A DNA stretch of 64,000 nt from Candidatus Eisenbergiella intestinipullorum (GCA_019119815.1 DWWH01000044.1:35139-99138); one strand, 5' to 3'; positions 16,440 through 25,147 are shown, counted from the first letter of the stretch. The notes: generated by a model not told the origin, from the sequence alone. Made by a program: numbers and translations.

Positions 16440-18335
16440 ATGAATAAGAAACAAAGAACCATGCTGGTGCGTATCCTCATCGCGGCGGTCCTTCTGATCG
16501 CCCTGCAGTTCATGCCGTTCCTTTCTGATGCCGGATGGCTCCGTTTCGTCCTGTACCTGGTGCCCTATCTGGTGATCGGTTATGATATTCTGCTGAAAGC
16601 GTGGAAGGGAATCAGAAACCGCCAGATATTTGACGAAAACTTTCTGATGGCCGTCGCCACCGTCGGCGCCATCGCTCTTGCTCTTTATGAGCGCAGCGGA
16701 GATTATACGGAAGCCATCGCGGTGATGCTGTTTTACCAGGTGGGTGAGTGGTTCCAGAGCTATGCGGTGGGAAAGAGCCGCCGAAATATCAGTGAGCTGA
16801 TGGACATCCGCCCGGATTATGCCAATGTGGAAAAGGACGGAAGGCTGGAAAGGGTGGACCCGGACGAGGTGGAAATCGGAAGCTTCATCGTGGTTCAGCC
16901 CGGAGAAAAGGTGCCCATCGACGGCGTGATCGTGGAAGGAAGCTCTTCCCTGAATACCAGCGCTCTGACGGGTGAGAGCCTGCCCCGGGACGCGAAGGCG
17001 GGAGACGAGATCATCAGCGGCTGCATCAATATGACCGGCGTGCTGAAAATCAGGACCACGAAGGAGTTCGGAGAGTCCACCGTTTCCAGGATCCTGGACC
17101 TGGTGGAAAACGCAAGCTCTCGGAAATCCAGATCGGAGGATTTTATCTCCAGATTTGCCCGCATTTATACCCCTGCCGTCTGTTATGCGGCGCTGGCTCT
17201 GGCAGTTCTGCCGCCGCTGGTGCGCATGCTCGCGCTGGGCATGCCTGCGGACTGGGGCACCTGGATTTACCGGGCGCTGACCTTCCTGGTGATCAGCTGT
17301 CCCTGCGCGCTGGTGATCAGCATCCCGCTCAGCTTTTTCGCAGGGATAGGCGGCGCCAGCAATGCGGGTGTGCTGGTGAAGGGTTCCAATTATCTGGAGA
17401 TCCTTTCGAAAACCGGGATCGTGGTTTTTGACAAGACCGGAACCCTGACCCGTGGCGTATTCGAGGTGAACGGCATCCATCACAACGAGCTGGAGGACGC
17501 GAAGCTGGTGGAATACGCAGCCCTGGCGGAAAGTGCCTCTTCCCATCCCATCAGCAGGAGCCTGCAGAGGGCCTATGGAAAGGAAATCGACCGCAGCCGT
17601 GTAGGAGACATCCGTGAGATCAGCGGAAAGGGCGTCATTGCGAAGGTGGACGGAATTGATGTGGCAGCCGGAAATGACAGGCTGATGGCGTCTCTGGGAA
17701 TTCCCTGCATCAGCTGCCATTGTGTGGGAACCATCATCCACATGGCGATTGACGGAGCGTATGCGGGACACATCGTGATTTCCGATGTCGTGAAGCCCGA
17801 TTCTGCGCAGGCAGTCCGGGAGCTGAAGGCCTCCGGCGTGCGCAGAACGGTCATGCTGACCGGGGACGCGAAGAAGGTCGCGGATCAGGTGGCGGAGGAT
17901 CTGGGAATCGATGAGGTATACAGTGAGCTGCTTCCCGCGGACAAGGTGGAAAAGGTGGAGGAGCTCCTTCGGAATAAACCGGAGAAGGAGAAGCTGGCCT
18001 TTGTGGGCGACGGCATCAACGACGCGCCGGTTCTGGGCCGGGCGGATATTGGCATCGCCATGGGAGCCATGGGCTCCGACGCCGCCATCGAGGCGGCGGA
18101 CGTGGTGCTGATGGACGACGATCCCATGAAGATCGTAAAGGCCATTCGTATTTCCCGCAAGTGCCTGCGGATCGTGTACCAGAACATCGTTTTTGCCATC
18201 GGGATCAAGCTGATCTGCCTGGCTCTGGGAGCGGTGGGAATCGCCAACATGTGGCTCGCCATTTTCGCCGACGTGGGCGTGATGATTCTGGCCGTGCTGA
18301 ACGCCATACGGGCTTTGTTTGTGAAGAAGCTGTGA
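16440..18335 (+). CDS. Zn/Cd/Pb-transporting P1B-type ATPase
   Basis: A 631-residue P1B ATPase exporting divalent soft metals across the cell membrane. Visible landmarks are TGES (177-180), the membrane metal site CPC (287-289), the phosphorylation motif DKTGTLT (Asp331) and GDGINDAP in the hinge. In the last membrane pair, K(LICLALGAVGIANMWLAIFA)D matches the Lys/Asp pattern of ZntA-type pumps, supporting Zn/Cd/Pb rather than Cu. The start is ATG 16440, preceded by GGAATGGAGATTGAT. The N-terminal HMA domain is absent and supplied by the upstream gene. Confidence 0.93.
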   Translation: MNKKQRTMLVRILIAAVLLIALQFMPFLSDAGWLRFVLYLVPYLVIGYDILLKAWKGIRNRQIFDENFLMAVATVGAIALALYERSGDYTEAIAVMLFYQVGEWFQSYAVGKSRRNISELMDIRPDYANVEKDGRLERVDPDEVEIGSFIVVQPGEKVPIDGVIVEGSSSLNTSALTGESLPRDAKAGDEIISGCINMTGVLKIRTTKEFGESTVSRILDLVENASSRKSRSEDFISRFARIYTPAVCYAALALAVLPPLVRMLALGMPADWGTWIYRALTFLVISCPCALVISIPLSFFAGIGGASNAGVLVKGSNYLEILSKTGIVVFDKTGTLTRGVFEVNGIHHNELEDAKLVEYAALAESASSHPISRSLQRAYGKEIDRSRVGDIREISGKGVIAKVDGIDVAAGNDRLMASLGIPCISCHCVGTIIHMAIDGAYAGHIVISDVVKPDSAQAVRELKASGVRRTVMLTGDAKKVADQVAEDLGIDEVYSELLPADKVEKVEELLRNKPEKEKLAFVGDGINDAPVLGRADIGIAMGAMGSDAAIEAADVVLMDDDPMKIVKAIRISRKCLRIVYQNIVFAIGIKLICLALGAVGIANMWLAIFADVGVMILAVLNAIRALFVKKL

Positions 18336-18392
18336 TAGACGGAAAAGACATTCTGAGGCCTGATACAAATTTTAGATCATATCGCATGCAAG

Positions 18393-18451
18393 TATGAAAA
18401 AAGCGGAAGATAATCCACAAATGAAATGAATTATCTTCCGCTTTTTTCATA
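18393..18451. terminator. Bidirectional terminator between convergent genes
   Basis: A 22-bp perfect stem (18393-18414 with 18430-18451) has A-tracts and T-tracts at its outer ends (AAAAAAGCGG...CCGCTTTTTT). It can stop transcription both from the ATPase gene and from pseI on the minus strand. Confidence 0.9.
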
Positions 18452-18482
18452 TAAATCAGGGAAAGTTATGGGAAGTTTTTAT

Positions 18483-19535
18483 TTATCCAATCAGCTCCCA
18501 CCGCATCGGCGTCCCCATCTTGATGGCGCAGGCCGCCTTTTTCCCAAGAATCTCTTCATAATACATGGTATGCAGCCCGTTCCCCGGCCGGACGGAACGC
18601 ACGTTTTCCGGCGTGAACGTCTCTCCTTCGGCGATGTCCTTCGCCGCGAACAGGGAGCGGCAGTCGCCGTGCTCCACCACCTGCACGGGGGTGAGGTGAT
18701 AATCGGAATCGCCCAGCGCTTGTTCCACCGCGCGGATGTTTCGCACCATTTCCGCAAATTCCTCCGGCTCCATGGAGAAGGAGCCGTCCGGGCCGCCGTC
18801 TGAACGGCGCAGGGTCAGGTGCTTTTCGATCATATGCGCGCCCAGGGCTGTGGCGGCCGTGGCCACCGCGCTTCCCATGGAATGGTCGGACAGACCGGTG
18901 AGGCAGCCGAAGGTGCGGCCCAGGGTGGGCATCATGTTCAGGTGGATGTCCTCGTAGGGGGTAGGATAGGCGGAGACGCATTTCATCAGAAGAACGTCCT
19001 CGTTTCCTTCCTCACGGCAGACCGCCAGGGCGCGTTCAATGTCCGCAAGGTAGGCCACGCCCGTCGCCAGGATCACGGGCTTATGGAGGCGGGCGATGCG
19101 GCGGATGAGGGGAAGGTCAGTGATCTCGTAGGAAGCCACCTTGTAGGCGGGCATGCTCATGGATGCCATGAAATCCACCGCCGTGGCGTCAAAGGGAGAG
19201 GAAAAGCACTCCAGTCCCAGACGGTTCGCCTCTTCCATCAGCTTCGGCTGCCAGTCCCAGGGGGTGTAGGCTTCCTCATACAGCTGATGAAGCGTGGTAC
19301 CGTCCCAGACGGTTCCTTCATTGATCTGAAAATCCTCGGAATCGCAGTCCAGAGTGATGGTATCGGCGGTGTAGGTCTGAAGCTTGATGGCGTCCGCTCC
19401 GGCTTCCTTCGCGGCATGGATGATTTCCACGGCCCGGTTATAGTCCTGCAGGTGGTTGGCGGACATTTCCGCCACGATGAAAACGGGACAGCCTTCCCCC
19501 ACCCTGCGGGAACCGATGGTAAACTGTTTCTTCAT
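18483..19535 (-). CDS. pseI: Pseudaminic acid synthase, PseI
   Basis: A 350-residue NeuB-family enzyme that would condense 2,4-diacetamido-2,4,6-trideoxy-L-altrose with phosphoenolpyruvate. The TIM-barrel start PVFIVAEMSANHLQDYNRAVEII, KLQTYTADTITLD, ECFSSPFDATAVDFM, YKVASYEITDLPLI, GLSDHSMG and EKHLTLRRSDGGPDGSFSMEPEEF are in place. The last 60 residues form the SAF (antifreeze-like) domain (VRSVRPGNGLHTMYYEEILGK). EMSANH and the spacing fit PseI better than sialic acid synthase. It is the last gene of the minus-strand operon, with a TAAGGAGA ribosome site. Confidence 0.92.
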   Translation of the reverse strand: MKKQFTIGSRRVGEGCPVFIVAEMSANHLQDYNRAVEIIHAAKEAGADAIKLQTYTADTITLDCDSEDFQINEGTVWDGTTLHQLYEEAYTPWDWQPKLMEEANRLGLECFSSPFDATAVDFMASMSMPAYKVASYEITDLPLIRRIARLHKPVILATGVAYLADIERALAVCREEGNEDVLLMKCVSAYPTPYEDIHLNMMPTLGRTFGCLTGLSDHSMGSAVATAATALGAHMIEKHLTLRRSDGGPDGSFSMEPEEFAEMVRNIRAVEQALGDSDYHLTPVQVVEHGDCRSLFAAKDIAEGETFTPENVRSVRPGNGLHTMYYEEILGKKAACAIKMGTPMRWELIG

Positions 19536-19631
19536 GAAGCGTATCTCCTTATCTGGCTGGATTGGGCCCGGCTGTCAGCTTTCCGGGCATTTTTCATGCC
19601 GGAACGGTCTGTGCGGCCGACTGACAGCGGT

Positions 19632-20831
19632 TCATTCCACATAATTTTTCTGCATGAATTCTGCCACATCCCACTGCTCTCTGGCCTGGAACAGGCTTCC
19701 GTCCCGTTTCGTCACCCAGACGGGAGGAAAATAGTGGATGAACAGAGGATTCAGGCACATGGTGTAGCCGCCGGCGGTATCGTAGATGATCCGGTCGCCT
19801 TTTTTCAGGGCGGGGCCGTCCTTGATCTCAAACAGGCGGTCGTATTCCATGCAGGTAAATCCCGTCACCCACTGGCTGGGAACCGTCGGGCGGCCCTCCG
19901 GCGCGTCCGCGTATTCGACGTGGTGCGGATATACATGCCTGGTGACCAGCGGGTTTAAGTTGGTGCGGCTTCCGTCCGTCACCAGAAAAACGTGGTTCCG
20001 GATGGGCTTCACATCCAGCACGGTGGTGGCAAAGGTGGTGGCGCGGGAGATCAGGCTGACGCCGGGCTCCGCGATCAGAACGGTTTCTTTTGGATCGAAG
20101 GCGGCGCGAAGCTCCCGGCAGATGGCGGGAAAATAGTCCCGGTAGTCGGGCTTGTCATCCCGGCCGCCGAAATAGCCGCCGCCCATGTCCACATAAGAAA
20201 GCTTCAGTTCGTATTCCTGCGCGATTTTCACCGCCATGCGGGCCAGCGCTGCGTAGACGTTCACCGTACGGGACTGGGTGGAGGAATGCAGGTGCAGGCC
20301 GGCGATTTTTACATTGGGGAGGGCGCGCAGGGAACGGATGACTTCGGCCAGCGCGCCGTTTTCATAGCAGTAGCCGAAGCGTCCGCCCTCCTCTTCCACC
20401 AGCACTTCTTCCGGGCAGAGGGAGGCGATGTCGCAGTTGACCCGAAGCCCTACGGAAAAGTTCCGGTCAGGGAAGCGGGAGGAAAGCTCCGTAAGCCACT
20501 CCGGCTCTTCGCTGGAATCCAGATTTACCAGGCCGCCCGCCAGAAGGATGTCGGTGAAAATCTGTTTTTCCTTGATCGGCCCGTTATAGATCATGCGGCC
20601 GTCGGAGAAGCCCAGCCGTCTGGCCAGCCGGTATTCCGTCCCGGAGACGATTTCCGCGTAAAAGCCCTGTTCCTTCATGTAGCACAGAAGCCAGGGGAGG
20701 GAATTGGTTTTGACGGAATAGCCCACGATCCAGTTTCCCCAGTTGTCGGTCAGGGCCTGTTTTAAGATGGAAACGTCCTTATCCAGATCCGTTTCCTGGA
20801 TATGAAAATAGGGGGTATTCAATGTCTGCAA
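19632..20831 (-). CDS. Fold-type III PLP decarboxylase in the pse operon
   Basis: A 399-residue alanine-racemase-fold PLP enzyme related to diaminopimelate, ornithine and carboxynorspermidine decarboxylases. The PLP lysine is Lys41 (GYSVKTNS). The barrel has GLHLHSST (179-186), the phosphate loop DMGGGYFGG (215-223), the second-subunit catalytic segment TCMEYDRL (Cys327, Asp331) and AGGYTMCLNP. The start is a TTG with AAAGGA seven bases upstream; the frame is open for 36 more codons but these look non-coding. It sits between pseF and pseI, though no known step of pseudaminic acid synthesis needs it. It may make an amine or amino acid that decorates the sugar; the substrate is unknown. Confidence 0.82.
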   Translation of the reverse strand: MQTLNTPYFHIQETDLDKDVSILKQALTDNWGNWIVGYSVKTNSLPWLLCYMKEQGFYAEIVSGTEYRLARRLGFSDGRMIYNGPIKEKQIFTDILLAGGLVNLDSSEEPEWLTELSSRFPDRNFSVGLRVNCDIASLCPEEVLVEEEGGRFGYCYENGALAEVIRSLRALPNVKIAGLHLHSSTQSRTVNVYAALARMAVKIAQEYELKLSYVDMGGGYFGGRDDKPDYRDYFPAICRELRAAFDPKETVLIAEPGVSLISRATTFATTVLDVKPIRNHVFLVTDGSRTNLNPLVTRHVYPHHVEYADAPEGRPTVPSQWVTGFTCMEYDRLFEIKDGPALKKGDRIIYDTAGGYTMCLNPLFIHYFPPVWVTKRDGSLFQAREQWDVAEFMQKNYVE

Positions 20832-20913
20832 GGTATTGTCCTTTCCTGATTGCCTGATTTCCGCGGGCAGCGGGCCGGGCGGAGATGGATCCGTTCGGCG
20901 GCTGTCGCGGCGA

Positions 20914-21636
20914 TCAGATTCCGGCAGAATCTGCCGCATGGAGCCTGCGGTATTTCAGTTCCGCGATCTCCCAGTCCTCTTCGGTGTCGATGTCCTGCAC
21001 TTCAAGGTCCGTGAGATAAATGGGGACCAGATCCGCCACGTCCGTGGTGCCGTCCCGCAGGAAGGCATCCGTGCGGCAGGCATAAAACTGTCCGCAGTCA
21101 TGATACATTTTCTCCAGATCCTGGGAGCGGGTATTCTGGTACTGAGGGTATTTGCGCCGCACGCGGCCGTTTTCCACGATCAGCCCGCGCTGGGGCGGAT
21201 AGGAAAAGGCGACCACGGGCATCACCGACTCCGCCGTATCCAGAAGGGCCATGGCCTCCTGAAGCCGTTTCGCGGTGAGGAAGGGGGCGGTGGGATAGAT
21301 GCAGCAGAAGCGTTCGAAATGAACGCCCCGCTTTTCATACTCCCGGATGACCTCCAGAATCACCTCATCCGTGGAGGCGTAATCCCCGGAAGCGCTCTCT
21401 GAGCGCAGAAAGGGAACTTCGGCGCCCCACTGCCTGGCGACGCGGACGATCTCATCGTCGTCTGTGGAAACCATCACCTCATCGAAGGCGCCCGATCCCA
21501 GAGCGGCCCGGATGGAATAGGAAAGAATGGGACGGCCGCAGAAATCCCGGATGTTTTTGCGGGGGATGCGTTTGCTCCCGCCCCGGGCCGTGATGATGGC
21601 AACGGCCCTTCTGGACTGTTCTTCTGTTTTGTTCAT
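20914..21636 (-). CDS. pseF: CMP-pseudaminic acid cytidylyltransferase, PseF
   Basis: A 240-residue nucleotidyltransferase that activates pseudaminic acid with CTP. The signature AIITARGGSKRIPRKNIRDFCGRPILSYSI is near the N-terminus. VMVSTDDDEI, DYASTDEVILE, CIYPTAPFLTAKRLQEAM, YPQYQNTRSQDLEKMYHDCGQFY and the closing VQDIDTEEDWEIAELKY all follow PseF/NeuA. The ATG at 21636 is chosen because it aligns with the family start; a TTG 12 codons earlier is open but adds an unrelated stretch, and neither has a strong ribosome site. Confidence 0.92.
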   Translation of the reverse strand: MNKTEEQSRRAVAIITARGGSKRIPRKNIRDFCGRPILSYSIRAALGSGAFDEVMVSTDDDEIVRVARQWGAEVPFLRSESASGDYASTDEVILEVIREYEKRGVHFERFCCIYPTAPFLTAKRLQEAMALLDTAESVMPVVAFSYPPQRGLIVENGRVRRKYPQYQNTRSQDLEKMYHDCGQFYACRTDAFLRDGTTDVADLVPIYLTDLEVQDIDTEEDWEIAELKYRRLHAADSAGI

Positions 21637-21740
21637 ATCGGAAAACCTGAACCTTTCCGGAAAGCGCCGCAATTGGACTCATGGGCTTTCCTGTTCTGCT
21701 GATTCATTCTTATCAAGCCGGCAGGTAATCAGAAGGCCCC

Positions 21741-22781
21741 TCACAACGCAAGGAGTTCCCCGGCAATCCGTTCCGCTCCTTTTCCGTCGATGGCGGCGTG
21801 CATGGAACGGGACAGCCGTTTCCTTTTCTCCGGATTTTCTGCCAGAGAAAAAAGGAGGGACAGGAGCCTGCCGGTCAGATCCGGCGTACTGCGTACATCT
21901 CCCGCGCAGGGGACGCCGGCAAAACGTTCCATATCCATGGCGCAGGAGAGCTGATTGTCCGCCATCGTAAAGCTGACGGCCGCAACGCCTGCGGCGCACA
22001 GCTCATACAGGGTGGTTCCGGCGGCGGAAACCGCCAGATCACAGCCGCGCATGAGACCGGCCATGTCCTTCACATTTTCATGTAAAATGAGCCGGGGATG
22101 AGACGCGGCGAGTACCTGCAGCTCTTCCCGATGCACGTGCATCGGCCCGATGAGCGCGTGGATGCGCCAGGACGCGCTTTCGGGGGCGGAAAGCAGAGCG
22201 GAGGCGAGTTTTCCTGCCGCGTTCCGGTCATCCGTCCCGCCCGTGGAGACAAACAGATCCCGGACCGGGCTGTCCGGAGGACGGGAAACCGGAGAAAGGC
22301 CGGAAAACTGGGCGCGAAGCGGCGTATAACGGCAGCCGAGCAGCTTCTTTCCCGCCAGACGGTAGAAGTCCGCAGGGGGTGCGAAGTCATAGTTTATCAC
22401 CAGATCCACCGGATAGTCAAAGGCACACAGGTCGTCCAGATAAGCGGTCGGGATCAGGGGACGCAGCGCCTCAAGATAGGGCTGCGTGATGAAATAGGAG
22501 TCGATCAGCAGACAGGACGGGCCGTGCAAAAGCAGTTTTTTCAGAGAAGGAAGCTCTGATTCCGGCCTTCGGAAATCGCTGTGGAGGACATGGACCGGGA
22601 AGGGCTCCTCTTCAAAAAAGGAAAAAAGAAGCCTGCGGGAGATCTCGTCGGAAACGGCAAATTCTGCCTGAGCGCCCAGCTCCCTCAGCGCGCAGGCGAT
22701 GGAAAGACAGCGCATGAGATGCCCGGTCGCAATGTCCGGATTGCCGTCTGTGCGTATCAGAACCGTTTTTGCCGTTCCCAT
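21741..22781 (-). CDS. pseG: UDP-sugar hydrolase, PseG
   Basis: A 346-residue GT-B fold hydrolase that would release UDP from UDP-2,4-diacetamido-2,4,6-trideoxy-L-altrose to give the free sugar used by PseI. The opening IRTDGNPDIATGHLMRCLSIACAL carries the conserved glycine-histidine. YLDDLCAFDYPVDLVINYD, STGGTDDRNAAGKLA and AAGTTLYELCAAGVAAVSF (UDP site) complete the pattern. The ATG at 22781 has a perfect AAGGAGG ribosome site; 42 more open codons upstream are not coding. It is the first gene of the minus-strand operon pseG-pseF-decarboxylase-pseI. Confidence 0.9.
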   Translation of the reverse strand: MGTAKTVLIRTDGNPDIATGHLMRCLSIACALRELGAQAEFAVSDEISRRLLFSFFEEEPFPVHVLHSDFRRPESELPSLKKLLLHGPSCLLIDSYFITQPYLEALRPLIPTAYLDDLCAFDYPVDLVINYDFAPPADFYRLAGKKLLGCRYTPLRAQFSGLSPVSRPPDSPVRDLFVSTGGTDDRNAAGKLASALLSAPESASWRIHALIGPMHVHREELQVLAASHPRLILHENVKDMAGLMRGCDLAVSAAGTTLYELCAAGVAAVSFTMADNQLSCAMDMERFAGVPCAGDVRSTPDLTGRLLSLLFSLAENPEKRKRLSRSMHAAIDGKGAERIAGELLAL

Positions 22782-22829
22782 TCTGCCATCCTCCTTCTTT
22801 CCCTTCACCGGACCGCATGCGGCCCGATC

Positions 22830-22919
22830 CCGGTCCGTGGCTTGCCGGTATAATCCCCGCAGAGCGGGGCGGTCCGGAGCAGCCGGGCCGGATTGCGCGC
22901 TGCGCAATCATTATACCAC
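22830..22919. repeat. 90-bp cloverleaf repeat, copy 1
   Basis: GGTATAAT (22847-22854) pairs with ATTATACC (22910-22917). Between them lie three hairpins with no unpaired base at the junction: 22855-22860/22864-22869, 22870-22877/22883-22890 and 22891-22898/22902-22909. Read on the minus strand, TGGTATAAT (22918-22910) is also a perfect extended -10 pointing at pseG, so the element may carry that operon's promoter. Confidence 0.85.
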
Positions 22920-22961
22920 GGGCAGTGGGAAGAAAGCGACGCCGCAGGCGGCATTTTCTTA

Positions 22962-23051
22962 CCGGTCCGTGGCTTGCCGGTATAATCCCCGCAGAGCGGG
23001 GCGGCCCGGAGCAGCCGGGCCGGATTGCGCGCTGCGCAATCATTATACCAC
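22962..23051. repeat. 90-bp cloverleaf repeat, copy 2
   Basis: A direct copy of 22830-22919, shifted by 132 bp and differing at one base (C at 23005 for T at 22873). The change turns a G-U pair into a G-C pair in the middle hairpin, so folding is kept. The flanks differ, so the repeat ends are sharp. It shares the divergent gap between pseG and the next plus-strand gene. Confidence 0.85.
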
Positions 23052-23114
23052 AGAACCGCGTCCGATACACCCGGAAAGCGCAGATTTTTATGGAAGAGAG
23101 TTACGACTCAGCCA

Positions 23115-23234
23115 GGTCTGCGCATTCCCTGCGCAGACCGTACGAAAACAGACAGGATGGAAGCATCCGGCCTGGCGCGAAGCGCTTGGAATGGCCGGAT
23201 GCCGTTACAGCTCGGCCGAAGGCTGAGCTGTAAC
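23115..23234. repeat. Cluster of three long hairpins
   Basis: Three near-perfect stems follow one another: GGTCTGCGCA/TGCGCAGACC (23115-23139), GCATCCGGCC/GGCCGGATGC (23163-23202, with an inner GGCGC-GAA-GCGCT stem) and a 14-bp stem closed by a GAA loop (23204-23234). The region lies between two divergent operons, so these are not ordinary terminators. No open frame in the 22,782-23,410 gap looks coding. Confidence 0.75.
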
Positions 23235-23289
23235 GGAAGAAATACGGACAGGCCTGATCGGAGGGTGCCGGCCGGACGAGCATTTCCGG

Positions 23290-23318
23290 TTGTTTCCCGG
23301 CAGGAAAAGTGTTATACT
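23290..23318 (+). promoter_or_regulatory. Promoter of the main glycan operon
   Basis: TTGTTT (23290-23295) and TATACT (23313-23318) are 17 bases apart, and the -10 is preceded by TGT (extended -10). It is the only good plus-strand promoter seen before the long run of same-strand genes from 23.4 to 55.8 kb. Confidence 0.65.
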
Positions 23319-23446
23319 TTCCTCAGTTTTGGAATTCACGGTCCGGCATCAGAGCCGGAGCGGCTGTCCTGGAAAGGGCGCATAACGGGATGGAAGGATA
23401 AACAGAGGCTGTGCAGAAGTGGAGAGGAAAGGGCGTCGGGGCCTGG

Positions 23447-25147
23447 ATGATAAAAAATATGGTCTGGCTGCTGGGCATGGCGGTCGGGCTTGTGGCTTTT
23501 CTGTGCATTTTCGGCGTGCATGTGCTGGATGTGACCTATACGGACTGGCTGCTGGGCGGTGGAGATATTACCCAGCATTATCTGGGCTGGCTGTTTTTTC
23601 GGGACAGCAGCTGGACCTTTCCCATCGGGCTGACGGACCGGATGAGCTGGCCCTATGAGGTTTCCGTAATCTACACGGACTGTGTGCCGCTGATGGCGGT
23701 GTTCTTCAAGCTGTTTCGCGGGATCCTTCCGGAACAGTTTCAGTATTTCGGGCTTTGGGCCCTTCTCTGTTTCCTGCTGCAGGGAGCGTTCGGGGCGCTT
23801 CTTATTTTTCATTATGTGAGAAAAAAGGCGGAGGCGGCCGTGGGAAGTCTGCTTTTTATCCTTACGCCCATCCTGCTTTCCCAGATGACGGTGAATCTGG
23901 CGCTGGGCGCTCAGTGGCTGGTGCTGCTGTGCCTGCATCTGGGGCTGCAGAGAGAACGCATGAGTGCGGTACGCACGGCGGTCTGCTGGGGCACAGCCGG
24001 ATTTCTGGCGGCAGGGATCGAGCTCTATTTTATCCCCATCTGTGCGCTGGTCCTTCTCAGTTTTTTTCTGGCGGATCTGCTGCGGGGAAAGGGGAGCGCG
24101 AAGGGGCTCGGAGCGCTCGTTTCCTATGCGGTCTGTTCGACGGGGACGGTGGCTCTGCTCGGCGGCTTTTCCCATGTCCATGTGCCGGATCTCACCGCTT
24201 TGGGGGAGGCGGCCTTTAATCTGAACGGGCTGTTCAACAGCCAGGGCTGGTCACAGGCGTTCGGGTCGCTTCCTGTTCATGGGGGCGACGCACAGGAAGG
24301 GCTGGCCTTCCCGGGCACAGGGATCCTTCTGACTCTGGCGGCGGGACTGGCCGGATGGATCTGCCGTTTGGCCTGGCGGCTGCTTGTCAGGAGAGAAAAT
24401 GTTTTCCGCAGCCTTTCTTTGGCGGCTTTGGGCAGATCTTCCGGCAAAGACGGACGGAAAGAGACGCAGCATCCGTATCACAGGAAGAAGGAAAATGCGG
24501 CGGCATTCCTGCTCCTGGTTCTTTTGTGCGTGCTTATGGCGCTCTCTCCACAGGTGGCGCTCGGCTCAGAGGTTCTGGCAAGCTATCCGCTCCCGGCCTG
24601 GGCGATGCGGCTGTGGGGAATGGTGGGAAATACGGGACGTTTCATCTGGCCGGCGGTTTATCTGGTCATTCTGGGGAGTGTGGTCTTTATGGAAAAGGCC
24701 ATGCCCTGGCAGAGCATGGCGGCTGTTCTGCTGGTGATCTTTTCCGTGTTCCAGGTAACGGACGGAAAATGGCAGCTCATGCAGCGGCAGGTGCAGTTCG
24801 GCACCAGGTATGCCTATGAAAGCCCGCTCGACGACGTACGGTGGAAGGAATGGGCGGATGATCCGGACATAGAGCATATGGTATTTGTGTCTTATCTTCT
24901 GGAGGATGAGGATCTGGTCAGCGAGCTTTCCGTCTACGCCGGGGAGAGCGGCATGACGGTGAACGACTTCTGCAGCGCCTGTCAGACGATCCGGTCGGAG
25001 GCAGCAGAGGATCTGCTGGACGCCCTGGCTGAGGTGAGAAAGGACACGCTGTATATCTATCTGGCTTCGGATCGGGACATGTGCGTCAGTCCGGATATGG
25101 ACTACACGTATGTGGACGGGGTGATCGTGGGGACCGCGAAGGAATGA
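23447..25147 (+). CDS. DUF6311-type polytopic membrane protein
   Basis: A multi-spanning membrane protein of about 566 residues. The first membrane helix (WLLGMAVGLVAFLCIFGVHVL) is followed by a conserved outer loop, GGGDITQHYLGWLFFR, and the segment DRMSWPYEVSVIYTDCVPLMAVFFK, which I recognise as DUF6311. The arrangement resembles GT-C glycosyltransferases, which take sugar from a polyprenyl-phosphate carrier outside the membrane. The last 150 residues are soluble. The start is ambiguous: ATG 23447 is used, while a GTG at 23411 is also possible; neither has an ideal ribosome site. Activity is unproven. Confidence 0.75.
   Translation: MIKNMVWLLGMAVGLVAFLCIFGVHVLDVTYTDWLLGGGDITQHYLGWLFFRDSSWTFPIGLTDRMSWPYEVSVIYTDCVPLMAVFFKLFRGILPEQFQYFGLWALLCFLLQGAFGALLIFHYVRKKAEAAVGSLLFILTPILLSQMTVNLALGAQWLVLLCLHLGLQRERMSAVRTAVCWGTAGFLAAGIELYFIPICALVLLSFFLADLLRGKGSAKGLGALVSYAVCSTGTVALLGGFSHVHVPDLTALGEAAFNLNGLFNSQGWSQAFGSLPVHGGDAQEGLAFPGTGILLTLAAGLAGWICRLAWRLLVRRENVFRSLSLAALGRSSGKDGRKETQHPYHRKKENAAAFLLLVLLCVLMALSPQVALGSEVLASYPLPAWAMRLWGMVGNTGRFIWPAVYLVILGSVVFMEKAMPWQSMAAVLLVIFSVFQVTDGKWQLMQRQVQFGTRYAYESPLDDVRWKEWADDPDIEHMVFVSYLLEDEDLVSELSVYAGESGMTVNDFCSACQTIRSEAAEDLLDALAEVRKDTLYIYLASDRDMCVSPDMDYTYVDGVIVGTAKE

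Noticed and set aside
22830..23051. Cloverleaf repeat as a tRNA gene pair
   Set aside because: The fold is cloverleaf-like, but there is no T-psi-C or D-loop consensus, no anticodon loop of seven bases and no CCA end; loops are only 3-5 bases.
23025..23450. Open frames running through the hairpin region
   Set aside because: Translations follow the palindromic repeats and have no start signals; the region is better explained as structured non-coding DNA.
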